The notes under the pieces: generated by a model | What the model was told of the DNA's origin: nothing | Database searches by the model: none | Seen by the model: only the letters and a program-made list of their open reading frames with translations | NCBI RefSeq assembly: GCF_012273895.1 | Contig: NC_052125.1 | Span: 3,162,001-3,226,000, forward strand | From: Zerene cesonia | Taxonomy: Eukaryota; Arthropoda; Insecta; Lepidoptera; Pieridae | Direction: 5' to 3' | DNA: 64,000 nucleotides | Translations under genes and position numbers: made by a program | Shown here: piece after piece, positions 49,601 through 57,610 of the stretch | How the letters are laid out: each line of letters begins with the position of its first letter | How positions within the stretch are numbered: position 1 is the first letter of the stretch

Positions 49601-52600
49601 CCTCCTCTCGCCGTCCCCCTCGTCGTCGCTCTGCCCGGAGTCGGTTCGTTTTCTCGCTTCGGTTTTCTCGCGTTGCGCTTCGTCTAAATTGTGTATGCCG
49701 ACCAGCAGGGAGTAGTCCATTATCTGTAATGTTCAAATACGTATATTTATTTCATTATCATATTGATAATCAATTATTTGTTATAACCATATATATAAAC
49801 AACTAGCGGTACATATATAGCCTATAGCCTCCCTTTATAAATTGGCTATCTAACACTGAAAAATGTTTTCAAATCAGACCAGTCGTTCCTGAGATTAGTG
49901 CGTTTAAACAAACAAACAAACTCTTCAGCTTTATAATATTAGTACAGATTATAAACGATTAAAATACAAAAATGTCTCGAAGAGCTGGACAGAGCCAGGC
50001 TTCGCCCGTAGCACATTTAGAGCCTGTGCCACTCAGTGAAGACGCAGCTTTCTGACGGTGGTTTTTCAGACACACATACAAAAACTACCTATATAACCCC
50101 TTCATCTAAATATATATAACTCAAAGGCGACTGACTGACATTGTGATCTATCAACGCAAGGCCCAAACCGCTGGACGTAGGCAACCGCTAAGAAAGGTTT
50201 GCGATAAATTCTATCCCCAAGGGGATAAAATACAGGATGAAATTTTGTACCATGAAAATTTATCACGACCGCGAGGGCGAAGCTGCGGGCAATAGCTAAG
50301 TATATAATATAATTAGTTCAAATCACCTTGAAACTCTCCAAAACCCGGCAGTCCCTTTGCATCGTCTTGATGAGCGCCGTATACGTGTCGGCTTCCAGGA
50401 ATATGCCCTCGGTGTGGTGCTCCATGAAGTCTAGATCTTTGTATGTCGGTGAGCTCTTTTGTCTCTCTGTTTTGCTTGCCTGTAAATATAAATTTATCAT
50501 TGTGTTAGCCAACAATCGCCTATTAATATTAATTCATCTTTTTATTAGACAACAAAACCATGATTGTTTTTATCAAAATACTAGCTGCGCCCCGCGGTTT
50601 CATCTTCGCAAGTATTTATCCCGTAGGTATATCGGGATAAAAAGTTGTCTATATGTTATTGCAGTTGTCCAGCTGACGACGTACCAAATTTCATTGCAAT
50701 CGGTTCAGTACTTTTTGCGTGAAAGAGCAACAAACACACACATATCCTTTCAAACTATCGCATTTATAATATTAGTAGGATAGGACTAGCTGCGCCCCCC
50801 GGTTTCACCCGCGTAAGTCCATATCCCGTAGGAATATCGGGATAGAAAATTGTCTATATGTTATTCCAGTTGTCCAGCTGTCTACGTACCAAATTTCATT
50901 GCAATCGGTTCAGTAGTTTGTGTGTGAAAGAGTTTGTTGCTCTTCACACACATACACACATCCTTACAAACCTTCGCATTTATAATATTAGTAGAATTAG
51001 AAAGGATTAGGATTAGTAAGATAGTAGGAAGTAGGATTAGTGGGATTAAATTGCCTTCAAATTGTCAGAGCTAGACCAAATTTTAATTGGGATCACATGG
51101 GACGCACCGGCTTTCGAATGAAAAAGGAATCACAGTATAACAGTGAACAATACCTTCCTCCTGAGATACAGGTTCGGGCTAGTTTGGATGACTACTGTCC
51201 ATAATTACAAGTATATATTTCAAGAACAAGAATTGATATCTCATAGACAATGTTAACGTAAGGTATGGATTAATAAAGATTGATAAGTAAAAATCATTGT
51301 ATTTTAGTAGACATTATAAAGCGTTGACTATTTAAAGGATATTCTAAAAGAATTCTAATTGTTTGAAATCATTTGTTTACAATGCCTCTCCAAATATTCA
51401 TGGACGGTGGTAGCGCTAACCATCAGGCGTCCCACCAGCTCCATTGCCGACTGTAACATAAAAAAACATCATAGTGCCTTTAAAAATGCCCAAATACATT
51501 GCCCGACAACATTTTCAAATGTTCAAGTTTCCGCCAGAGTTTTAAATGTAAAGATCGCTTTTTTTTTCTTTAAAGTAAGCACAATCCGAACAAAAACACA
51601 TCGAATTTCCACCATGAATCTATCCGGAGCTATCTATCTACACTTAACATACCTTCCTCTTATAAGTGGATCCCTTCAAGTCGTACTTCTGGTGCAGCTT
51701 CACCGACGACGGCAGCAAATTGTTCATAGCGACGAGCCGCACGTTTTTGCTGTTGCACTGATAGCAGTACAGCCCGAAGAACTTTGGCAGTAGCGTTCGT
51801 GGGTTCTGCAATTATATTATTATATTATGAAGCTGATGTGTTAGTTTTGCTCGGTTGTACGCGTTAATCTCAGGCAGGTCTACGGCTGGTCCGATTTGGT
51901 GACGATTCTTTCAGCGTTAGATAGCCAATTTATTGAGGTAGGCTTTAGGCTACATAGCATACGGTACTAAGTGGGTAAAAGCGCGGGGTAAAAAGTAAAT
52001 CTAATTGACACTCTGAAATTTGTTACAACAGCATCTAGTGGTGGTTTTTGTAACTAGAATAGACCAGAGTGACAGACAAAAATTGATGGCCTTTAGCATT
52101 TATAAAATGTTATTAATATTAAAAAAACTAGCTGCCTGTTTGTTTTCGTTAGTCATACAAAAATTTCAACAGTAAACATCCAAGTGGTGTTCCATAAAAC
52201 GACAATCATTAAAATCATTTCAGACGTTCCCTAGTTATAACGGGTGTCACTAACATCACTTCCTTTTATATATGTTACACCCATAGAGCGGAAAAGCTCA
52301 TAGAGCTACAAAATAGCTCACATCACGTTGTGGCACAGCTAAAGAGGCCATAATACAAAATTTGTGTTGTGGCTCTAATGAAAACGTTTACGCAAAATAC
52401 TCGCATTGTGACAATGAAGAAACGCCACGACGCGTTCTGAGCATTAATAATTTGGTTACAGCGTTTAATTAGTCTTTAGAGTCACAAAAGGGAATTCGCG
52501 TTGTGGATCTTTCACTGTGACACAACGCATTGTGAGCTATTTTATAGTTCAACTAGCTTTTGCCCGCGGCTTTGCACGCATGATTTCGGAGTAGTTTAAT

Positions 52601-55600
52601 AGATATTATCATACGTATAAATCTTCCCCATGATCACTCTATCTAATAAAAAAAACCCCATCAAAATCCGTTGCGTAGTTTAAAAGATTTAAGGATACGT
52701 AGAGACATAGGGACAGAGAATGCGATTTTGTTTTGTACTATGTAGTGATGTGCGTTTTCTTGCATCTTTCAACGTAACATATGTTTTTATAGATACTACA
52801 GTCGCGAACTATGAAGACTTTCGTACATAGACCTGGTATGATCTGTCTCTGTCACCCTATGCGTGATAACAAAGTGTCCCGTTCGCACGGGAGCGACGAG
52901 TGAACGGGACGCATTATTTTAACGTAGGAGCGACAGGGACAAGTTACACGTGAGTCAATGTACGAAAATCATCGTTGTTTGTAACCATACCTGATAAATA
53001 AAGAAGATATGAAGATAACACGAATGTTACCACTGTTATAATGGCCACGACCATCTATCTCCTTCACCCGTTCTACCATCAAACTGACCTGATCCAGATT
53101 CAAGTAGTATCCAGGCAGCAGTTTCTGCAGGAACTCCCCCTCCTTGTGCTGCACAGTTTTTATGATGAACTCGTCGTCGTTCGTCAGATAGAATATGCTA
53201 CCCGACGCGCCGGGGTTGCTCAGTTCGCGTAATGGTGCACTGCACATTGACATCTGGTGAGAGAAACGATAAATCCTTACTAATATTATAGATAAGAATA
53301 CACAAATGAGAAATTTTGAAAGAATGGAAAAAATTGATCACGAGGCGGGATTTGAACCCGCGTCTTTTTGCCAAACCGTAGCAACGCCTAGCCTCTCGGC
53401 CACCCGTGATTTCGCCACAGCAATAGAATTTCTTCTACGCTTTCGGTTTTACCTGCCTAAGGGGCACCCCACGCCATCTATTGAGATGATTAAGAACCAT
53501 CACAACCAATACGAAACATTATTTCAATGATTACAATATTCTATTGATGGATTTCAATAAAACTAAAAATTAAAGAATATATATGACTGCACGGCTGCAA
53601 CTCGCTAATCATTCATCGTAATTGAAATAATACAAAATATCCTATCTTTTCAGTTGGGCCAAACTGCACATGGTGCGTGGAGTTGGACAAACAAAGTGAC
53701 ATTATTTATAATATACATTAAGATTACGATCCCTTAGTAAGTGACCACTTGACCACTTTCGCAAAAATTCGAGACTATGGAAACGTACGATCAAATTTTC
53801 CTTTTATTTTTCAATAGCTTTCGCCCGCGGCTTTGCTCAAACAAACTTTCACATTTATATAATACTTTGAAATGTGATGTGACAGTGTGATAGTGTGTTT
53901 TTTTACATTTTACCTACATCATCATCATCATCATCATCATCATCATGGTAGCCGCGACGAGCGTCTAGTTGAATAAATAAATGGTCGAGTTTCAAGGTTA
54001 AATCCGATGAGATACAGCTTACTCACGCTGTATCCCTACTAATATTATAAATGCGAAAGTAACTCTGTCTCTCTGTCTTTTACGCTTTCACGCCTAAACC
54101 ACTGAACCGATTTTGATAAAATTTGGTATTTACATAGAACTGAACTTGGGAAAGGACATAGGATACTTTTTATCGCGAAAAAAGGGTACAAAGGGTTAAA
54201 AGACGGGATGAAAGTTTGTATGAAAGTTCGTTATTGTCAAACCGATTTTGATGAAACTTGATATGAGGATGGAGGAGACGTGGGAAAGAACAAACCATAC
54301 TTACAGATATAGATATAAGCGAATTCTACGCGGGCGCAAAGCTAGTTGTAATATAATTCGTCCAAACGCCTCCCACAATCAAATCGCGCCTATAAAATCG
54401 ACCTTGACGCAATAATTAAACTCAACAACGGCATTATTTACACAAAGCGGTTTAGAATAAATATTTTCCCCGCGTTTCGGGGAATCGTTTATTCAGTACC
54501 GGCGCAGTTGTGCGTCGAATTTCTATATCTTTAGATTATGTACCACGTTCGCTTATATATCAGACGCTATAATAGCTAACAGGTTGCTGGCGTACTCATT
54601 ATATGGGACCAGCGGTCCGGCTTCGCCCGTGGTACGTATATACCCTAAAGCCATGCTCAATAAATGGGCTATCTAACACTGAATGAATTTTTCAAAACGG
54701 ACCAGTAGTTCCTGAGATTAGCGTGTTCAAACAAACAAACAAACGAACAAACTCTTCAGCTTTATAATTAGTATAGATTACTATATGATCACGCGGCTGC
54801 GCTTGCGTGACACCGCCGTGCAAGCAACGTACCAAGTTACCAGTGTAAGTAGTTAGTGTCTCAACATACAGACTACTGGTCCGCCTGCTAAACATATCCT
54901 ACTAATATTATAAATGCGAAAGTTTGTGAGGATGGATGTAGGTATAGTATAGCTGCGCCCTGCGGTTTCACTAGCGTAAGTCTGTATCCCGTTGGAATAT
55001 CGAGATAAAAAGTAAATATGTTATTCCAGTTGTCCAGCTGCGTACGTACCAAATTTCATTGCAATCGGTTCAGTAGTTTTTGCGTGAAAGAGCAAAGTTA
55101 AGCTACCAGGTACCTGGTAAGCTACCAGGCACCCGATGATAATTTTGTAGAGGCTATATGCCTGATTGATTGACCGCCTCCTTGGCACAGAGGTAAACGC
55201 GCGAGCGTAGAACCGAGGGGTCCTGGGTTCGATTCCCGGTGGGGACAACAAAAAAAAAATGTCTCGGTCTGGCAGGACACAGAAGGCTGATCACCTACTT
55301 GTCCATAAAGAAAATCGATCAGTGAAACAGATGTATATCATCTGCCCCGTACCCCAGTAGGAGACACGGGACTTCACACACTATTTGCCTGATTGAATGG
55401 ACTGCCACCTTTAATGAGTAAAGCATACGGAATAAATTGATTTAGAGAATGAAGAAAAGGCCTGGGAAGGGTAAGAAAAAGGGTTACCTAAGAGGCTTAT
55501 ATTTCATTGTATGGTGGTATATGGTCACGATAGTAAAGAGGCTAGAGAATCCTTTTAGCCCGGTGTTAACATCTAATTACCATCACCACATTCTTTGACA

Positions 55601-57610
55601 AGGCCGCGGGCGCAGTGCTAGCAAATATAAAAACTGAAATCACACTCGAAACGCGTAGGAAAGTGCAAATACCGAGGTGCAGCGGAATTGAGGAAACAAC
55701 CAACTAAATAAAACATCATCGCACGCCGGTTTGTTTATATTTGTATGTGTTGTGTTATGCAAGCGCTATCGAAACGCAGAGAATTATTATCAGTAGGTCT
55801 GTAACGTATACAGCGATGTGATAATTCAGGGCTGTCCCCGTCTATAGTTGTCAATAATTATTTTCAACACAAAACTCAACCGTTTTCAACTAAGCAGTCT
55901 ACTTGTTTAAATTTAAAAAGGACCACATGGAAGGCACTGCACCTGTTTAAAAAAAAAATAAAAAAAGGAATCAAAAACCGCTTCACTTAGTCGCAAGTCT
56001 AAGGTAATAAACACAAAACATGCAGTCGAATTGTGAACGTGCTCCAATTTTTGAAGTCGGTTGATAGTAATTAAATTTTAACCGGAAAAAATTATTTCCG
56101 TATAATAACAACAAGCAACAACAACAACAATCGTAGCTGTGTGAGAAGATTAAAAAAAAGAAAAATGGCTTTACTAAAACGAATAAATTTAAACATTATT
56201 CGAATATTTTTTATAAAATCTTGACTTACGTGCATCATGAACATGAAAGACACAAGGAGAATAAATAATAAGTGATTATTAATAAATAAATTTAAATAAT
56301 TATATTATTATTGATAAGCCACAGTAATAAATATATTGGCCCCATCCTTGTATCAAATTAATTCCCCAACACAAAAACTGCCTTTGTACAACCCTATTTC
56401 GCGTATTAGGGTCAGCATGAATGACCTAATGCTCTCTTTATTCCGACGATAGTGCCATTTTACGTTTGTATATCGCTCTTTGTCAAGTAACATTCCATTT
56501 TTTCCAGCAAGCCACCTACCTACCTGTATGTAGGTCAATCTGTATCGGAGAAGTAAAAATATCTTGAAATCATAATTATAGGGGACGACTGAATATCAGC
56601 GCTGCGTCTGCTTTGCATTATAGTTTTAATAATAATAATAAATAAATGTAGTTTTAAGTTTGTTTCGTCTGCTTATATAAGACCGTGTGGTATAAAGAAT
56701 AAGTGATTTTCTTATTTTTAGTGAGTAGTCGTTAAAAATAAACAATACATTACCCAAAAGGTAAAACCAACCACATTGCAATAAACTACAGATTTTTTTT
56801 TTCGGCGCATCTGTAGAAACTGCTTTAAGAACCGGTGGTAAACGGTAAACTATGATATGATATGATAGAAGTCTAATTGAATAAATAAATGTTTTCTTTA
56901 TGTCATCGTCGGCAATGGAGCTGGTGGGTCGCCTGATATTAAGCGCTATCACCACCAATGAACATTTGAATTGCCGCCTTTAAATTGGAAAGGGATTCAG
57001 AAAAAAATTACGAGAGGGATAAAGAAAAGTCCTGGGAAGGACAAGAAGAAGGCCTATGGGCCTACGGCTCCCCCACTCACCGAACGAAACACAGTAGCGT
57101 GCTATTATTTCACGCCGGTCTTCTGTCGGGATTTGGTGCTACCCGGTGCGAGCTGGACCAACTTGTGTTGAAGCGTGCTCGACTCCCACACACAGATACA
57201 CATATGTTCGTTCGAGTTTGATATATAACTCTTGTGGAGGAAGGTGGAATTCCTCCATTGAAAAAGGAGTTCCGACAGTCTGGACAACGACTGGCACGAC
57301 TGGCCGGCCTGTAAGGCCTCAATTGAATGATGTTGGAAAGTTGTATATATGCCTATGTAGCAAGAACATGAATTAGAAATGTGTCGCCACACACTCACCA
57401 AAAAGTCATCCGGCTGTATGCCGAACAGGTCGCGGAAGTATCGGAACGCGATCGGCGCGTACGTCTTAAACTTGAACTCGGAGTAGTGGTGCGCGGGCGT
57501 GTGGTTGGAGCCCTCGCTGGGGAAGTTCGTGGTCTCCACCGTCATGAAGTCCTGCATGAGGAGGTCCCTCTCCGGTTTGGAGGCGAGGCCGCCGATCGCG
57601 TGCTGGATAC
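22562..57610 (-). CDS. PIP5K: Type I phosphatidylinositol-4-phosphate 5-kinase, multi-exon, N-terminus missing
   Basis: The enzyme phosphorylates PI4P to PI(4,5)P2 at membranes, controlling actin, endocytosis and signalling (family knowledge). Nine exons join in phase: 57610-57399, 53253-53089, 51805-51653, 50479-50327, 49723-49584, 47546-47454, 46644-46512, 45945-45858 and 41867-41793, giving about 404 contiguous residues. In order they show KPERDLLMQDF, the glycine-rich loop NPGASGS with the ATP lysine in FIIKTV, the catalytic YDLKGSTYKRK, MDYSLLVGIHN, the IID metal site, and the activation loop RKKLEHTWK followed by DGDTVSVHRPSFY. The Glu after the KK pair is the type I signature; type II enzymes have Ala there. 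Several C-terminal tails are possible after 41793. The exons before 57610 and the start codon are not visible; they may lie in the N gap or off the right edge. It is orthologous to the Drosophila sktl/PIP5K59B family, but I cannot tell which. Each exon is listed separately. Confidence 0.96.
23336..23725 (-). repeat. Family-E repeat with flanking related sequence
   Basis: The reverse core TGGGTCGCCTGATGGTAAGC GCCGCCCATGAACATTTGG is at 23515-23565. Family I-like sequence lies just upstream (23050-23320). Confidence 0.75.
23726..32121. other. Long PIP5K intron, repeat-poor, no gene seen
   Basis: AT-rich non-coding sequence between the last exon (22656) and the cassette at 32122. The only clear repeat is at 29440-29640. 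Short GC-richer spots occur at 26630-26700, 28290-28480 and 30350-30450. No frame in it has both a protein-like composition and splice sites. Confidence 0.6.
29440..29640 (-). repeat. Family-E repeat, diverged
   Basis: GGTGGGTCGCCTGAGGGTAA GCGC, then GGGAATAAAAGAAAGGTCTGG. It is the only clear repeat between 24 and 32.5 kb. Confidence 0.7.
32122..32216 (-). CDS. PIP5K: PIP5K optional cassette exon, very GC-rich
   Basis: 95 bases, nearly all G+C, with acceptor TTTTTACGAACAG and strong donor GAAGTG|GTAAGA. Only one frame is open, and it is the one set by the preceding exon: G-YPITPARDGRRSPRP, then PPPRATPINCLTTEV. Because 95 is not a multiple of three, including it changes the frame of the last exon from AIISNDG... 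to TRL-stop. Confidence 0.65.
32577..32758 (-). repeat. Family-A repeat next to PIP5K tail exon
   Basis: A reverse copy ending GTGAAACCGCGGGGCGCAG at about 32754. It lies only about 35 bases downstream of the donor at 32793. Confidence 0.85.
32793..32887 (-). CDS. PIP5K: PIP5K tail exon: WTPPASVEGSTPTWTEG
   Basis: 95 bases with acceptor TTACATTTCAG and donor CAAG|GTGAAT. It encodes VCWTPPASVEGSTPTWTEG and TPSFTESSSSEQ, a Thr/Ser/Pro/Trp-containing block probably conserved in insect PIP5K tails. It ends in phase 1 and can join 32216 or 22656. If unspliced, the frame would end shortly after with GEFLNNI and a stop. Confidence 0.82.
33200..33413 (-). CDS. PIP5K: PIP5K tail exon: CSTPPPPFEEAPP, Ser-rich
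   Basis: 214 bases with acceptor TAGTTGTGTGCCAG and donor CTAG|GTGAGA. GC-rich in an AT-rich surrounding. It joins 41793 in phase (EEIDTP-V-GGVSCCSTPPPPFEE) and 32887 in phase 2 (SNEA-S-VCWTPP). It encodes TPPPPFEEAPPRTSRTNS, then long Ser/Thr runs. The acceptor is not strong, so the exact 5' edge is less sure than the donor. Confidence 0.75.
34260..35660 (-). CDS. 466-aa Pro/Ser/Lys-rich protein, or PIP5K alternative tail D
   Basis: One long open frame from ATG 35660 (context ACAAATGTC) to a stop at 34260. I do not recognise a domain. The N-terminus is Ser/Thr/Pro-rich with CK/CDK-like sites, followed by an SH3-ligand-like PPPVPPRG, an acidic middle (DSDDDFRF, DSSSDGS), a basic C-terminal half (LMSGLSKKFTFTQSKKEK), and PKPPVQAPKP. 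Two readings are possible. It may be a separate minus-strand gene, its start about 100-150 bases from a TTTGGCGGGAAC / AAAATGGCG promoter-like stretch. Or it may be a terminal exon of PIP5K: the good acceptor CCTTCGCCTGTAG leaves an exon start at 35632 that joins 41793 in phase (EEIDTP-V-SLTDV). An ATTAAA signal for the minus strand is near 34174. Confidence 0.8.
   Translation of the reverse strand: MSRAFPSPVVSLTDVTAQITPTSVTSPVSTSARVSQAATKTTLSTPEPEVAFPAVLKGSQKQRVPPPVPPRGSPKAKRGGHSQSTLDKGDYSNIDITINEVPLHINDSDDDFRFYGHDYNFKDIACHVPPVSDSLNMSKVDTNVNYVEDGDSTLRTPRGLFAQSNMMAKFDMHDAMQHHLESGDYDDKSFTDSSSDGSIIIEEMKDIVYEKAAPNVKQNKGPYQFLKTVGSKAVDKFSKKPPVTSSGQEDNEDMEDNVSRMKKSPRIEKDLNEGGSIKSDKPKGLMSGLSKKFTFTQSKKEKQKIKPKIEIKTYDEEHGRGKLSKDEALCQTKAKTQIDKFQKSILKSYSESESSSMSSLHVNEAVHKPVAHENIRQKKEIFEKKVVSRPGVKRPAPKPPVQAPKPMHIPKKQAPSVNDKMKKFSVTVVPEIKLPPKTFGGIKRSSFKRLSDKKIFKMRKEFEVVL
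35740..35830. promoter_or_regulatory. Promoter-like block upstream of the 466-aa frame
   Basis: TTTTGGCGGGAAC resembles an E2F site and AAAATGGCG resembles a YY1/pho site. Both lie about 100-160 bases upstream of the ATG at 35660. This supports, but does not prove, an independent promoter for that frame. Confidence 0.35.
35831..39406. other. Intron or intergenic sequence, no gene seen
   Basis: AT-rich, with one dispersed repeat (38205-38425). It may include the 3' UTR of PIP5K tail A just below 39406. No coding stretch is supported. Confidence 0.55.
38205..38425 (-). repeat. Dispersed repeat, TATAAATGCGAAAGTGTG type
   Basis: Left end ACTATAAATGCGAAAGTGTG, right end AATGCAGGCGAAGCCGAGGG CAAAGCCAGT. 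The only clear repeat between 33.4 and 46.6 kb. Confidence 0.7.
39407..40509 (-). CDS. PIP5K: PIP5K alternative terminal exon, tail A (366 aa)
   Basis: Open from an acceptor (branch-like CTAAT, then GTTTTGTACGCAG) to a stop at 39407. It joins in phase to 41793, reading EEIDTP-GRIYIGRTITDYN. The tail is rich in Ser, Thr and charged residues and probably disordered. It has two related STLPK segments (DASTLPKNL, ETSTLPKDM) and several motifs resembling LC8 dynein light chain ligands: DSGIQTDN, VRSTQTVY, and more weakly VADAQTT. It also holds KILKDAAVDT, close to a motif in the gene at 10071. It would be the last exon of one isoform. Apparent plus-strand frames over it are shadows. Confidence 0.82.
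41793..41867 (-). CDS. PIP5K: PIP5K exon: basic linker after kinase domain, branching point
   Basis: 75 bases, phase 1 to 1, acceptor TAATTTCAG and donor CCCG|GTAAGT. It encodes LKHSPSKRKSIAKPSRPQ then EEIDTP, matching the basic SPSKK linker of type I kinases. Its phase-1 end (a single G) fits the acceptors at 40509, 35632 and 33413 equally well, so it is the likely branching point for alternative tails. Confidence 0.9.
41868..45857. other. PIP5K intron between kinase domain and linker exon
   Basis: AT-rich with many short A/T runs and almost no dispersed repeats. Two GC-richer spots (42985-43045 and 44150-44290) are noted as findings. No gene is supported. Confidence 0.6.
45858..45945 (-). 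CDS. PIP5K: PIP5K exon: DTVSVHRPSFYAQRF, end of kinase domain
   Basis: 88 bases, phase 0 to 1, acceptor TATATATTCCAG and strong donor TTCGT|GTAAGT. It encodes DTVSVHRPSFYAQRFLDFM and KTVFKKIPS, the usual end of the catalytic domain. Confidence 0.94.
46471..46494. repeat. Poly(A) run (poly-T on the PIP5K strand)
   Basis: More than 20 A, located 20 bases downstream (on minus) of the donor at 46512. Confidence 0.95.
46512..46644 (-). CDS. PIP5K: PIP5K exon: GIIDILQSYRLRKKLEH activation loop
   Basis: 133 bases, phase 2 to 0, donor GATGGG|GTGGGT. It encodes GGIPARNARGERLLL, the IID metal-binding motif in GIIDILQSYR, and the KKLEH start of the activation loop. The acceptor (TATATATGTTTATATCAG) is weak and lies about 20 bases from a dispersed repeat. 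A run of T (A on +) follows the donor. Confidence 0.95.
46665..46852 (+). repeat. Family-B repeat abutting a PIP5K splice acceptor
   Basis: AACTAGCTGCACCCGGCAAAC ... GACACGGGAATTTTTTATAT. Its end lies about 20 bases from the acceptor of exon 46644-46512. Confidence 0.85.
47147..47435 (+). mobile_element. tRNA-derived SINE, second family
   Basis: A tRNA-like head (GTGGCTCAGTGGTGAGAAC with B box GGTTCGAGACC), a long body, and a tail ending GGGCTGATGATGAA. The reverse copy at 60558-60782 shares the body. It lies in the PIP5K intron just downstream of exon 47546-47454. Confidence 0.85.
47454..47546 (-). CDS. PIP5K: PIP5K exon: SINRQRLVAHSTAMESIQ
   Basis: 93 bases, phase 2 to 2, acceptor TTTCAACGTCAG and donor GTGCC|GTGAGT. 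It encodes SINRQRLVAHSTAMESIQ, conserved in type I enzymes, then an acidic ESEPIDEEEDV stretch. It joins to PPGGIPARN in the next exon. Confidence 0.95.
48745..48870 (+). repeat. Family-F repeat, 3' truncated
   Basis: AAACCGACTTCAAAATGTCC followed by the family body, ending near the ACCCAGTAAACA segment. Confidence 0.7.
49584..49723 (-). CDS. PIP5K: PIP5K exon: IMDYSLLVGIHNLD
   Basis: 140 bases, phase 0 to 2, acceptor TTGAACATTACAG and donor CTAG|GTGAGA. It begins with IMDYSLLVGIHN and runs into a charged insert (EARKRTDSGQSDDEGDGERR), the variable loop of the C-lobe. The split Arg codon is completed at 47546. Confidence 0.95.
49800..50298. repeat. Family-I repeat (+) and family-H repeat (-)
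   Basis: 49800-49950 is family I (TTCCTGAGATTAGTGCGTTT, CTCTTCAGCTTTATAATATT). 50145-50298 is a reverse family-H copy ending CGAAGCTGCGGGCAATAGCT, just 30 bases from the PIP5K exon end at 50327. Confidence 0.78.
50327..50479 (-). CDS. PIP5K: PIP5K exon: ASKTERQK...VLESFK
   Basis: 153 bases, phase 0 to 0, acceptor TATATTTACAG and donor AAG|GTGATT. It encodes SPTYKDLDFMEHHTEG and TLIKTMQRDC-like sequence (ALIKTMQRDCRVLESFK). It joins directly to IMDYSLLVGIHN in the next exon, as in all type I PIP kinases. Confidence 0.94.
50580..50773 (+). repeat. Family-A repeat, first of a tandem pair
   Basis: Starts 100 bases upstream (on minus) of the PIP5K exon at 50479. A second copy follows head-to-tail at 50787. 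Confidence 0.88.
50787..51003 (+). repeat. Family-A repeat, second of a tandem pair
   Basis: Head-to-tail with 50580-50773, ending in a degenerate TAGTAGGATTAG-like run. Confidence 0.88.
51050..51462. repeat. Family-F fragment and family-E core
   Basis: 51050-51170 matches family F (TTCAAATTGTCAGAGCTAGACC). 51380-51462 is a short family-E core (GACGGTGGTAGCGCTAACCA). Both are in a PIP5K intron. Confidence 0.7.
51653..51805 (-). CDS. PIP5K: PIP5K exon: DLKGSTYKRK catalytic segment
   Basis: 153 bases, phase 0 to 0, acceptor ATAATTGCAG and donor AAG|GTATGT. It encodes NPRTLLPKFFGLYCYQ and ends with KYDLKGSTYKRK, which holds the catalytic aspartate of lipid PIP kinases. Confidence 0.95.
52553..52740 (+). 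repeat. Family-G repeat
   Basis: CTAGCTTTTGCCCGCGGCTTTGC, CCCCATCAAAATCCGTTGCG. No palindrome. Confidence 0.82.
53089..53253 (-). CDS. PIP5K: PIP5K exon: ATP-binding loop and lysine
   Basis: 165 bases, phase 0 to 0, acceptor TTTCTCTCACCAG and donor CAG|GTCAGT. It encodes the glycine-rich loop ELSNPGASGSIFY, then DDEFIIKTVQHKE with the conserved ATP lysine, then EFLQKLLPGYYLNLDQ. The first codon is an internal Met, not a start: the reading joins DDFL to MSMCSAPLREL, as expected for the family. Confidence 0.95.
53300..53560 (-). repeat. Dispersed repeat with embedded tRNA-like sequence, copy 2
   Basis: About 53340-53413, minus strand: the ends ATCACG and CGTGAT pair, the T arm GCGGG/CCCGC is perfect with a 7-base loop, and the D-arm-like GGCCGAGAGGC is present. 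The anticodon loop is not canonical, so a working tRNA is unlikely. The flanks match copy 1. It starts about 50 bases upstream (on minus) of the PIP5K exon at 53253. Confidence 0.75.
53918..53947. repeat. (ATC)n microsatellite
   Basis: About ten CAT/ATC units. Confidence 0.95.
54033..54780. repeat. Family-J (-) and family-I (+) repeats
   Basis: 54033-54346 starts CTACTAATATTATAAATGCG and ends CGGGCGCAAAGCTAGTTG. 54600-54780 is family I. Both are in a PIP5K intron. Confidence 0.75.
54896..55096 (+). repeat. Family-A composite: reverse fragment plus forward copy
   Basis: 54896-54949 is the reverse tail of the family. From 54950 a forward copy (TAGCTGCGCCCTGCGGTTTC) runs to about 55096. The two lie head-to-head. 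Confidence 0.8.
55170..55385 (+). mobile_element. tRNA-headed SINE with 11-bp target-site duplication
   Basis: Same family as 7645-7853 with a better B box (GGGTTCGATTCCCGG). It is flanked by TGCCTGATTGA at 55159-55169 and 55386-55396. It lies in the PIP5K intron between 57399 and 53253. Confidence 0.9.
55878..56072. repeat. Family-F repeat
   Basis: CAACCGTTTTCAAC-like start and TTTTTGAAGTCGGTTGATAG end. In a PIP5K intron. Confidence 0.7.
56890..57195 (-). repeat. Family-E repeat, long copy
   Basis: GCAATGGAGCTGGTGGGTCG at the left end and GAAGCGTGCTCGACTCCCAC at the right. The right half is shared with 62945-63160. It lies 0.2 kb from PIP5K exon 57610-57399. Confidence 0.8.
57399..57610 (-). 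CDS. PIP5K: PIP5K exon: first visible kinase exon (KPERD...FGIQPDDFL)
   Basis: 212 bases with acceptor CTCCTCCAG and donor TTG|GTGAGT. It reads GIQHAIGGLASKPERD through PAHHYSEFKFKTYAPIAFRYF, matching the N-lobe of type I PIP kinases, including the FPSEGSN segment. It begins with two bases of a split Gly codon, so at least one coding exon lies upstream. It ends in phase 0 and continues into 53253. Confidence 0.95.

Noticed and set aside
53340..53413. A functional tRNA gene on the minus strand
   Set aside because: The T arm and end pairing are good, but the anticodon arm is not canonical and the sequence is part of a repeat present twice.
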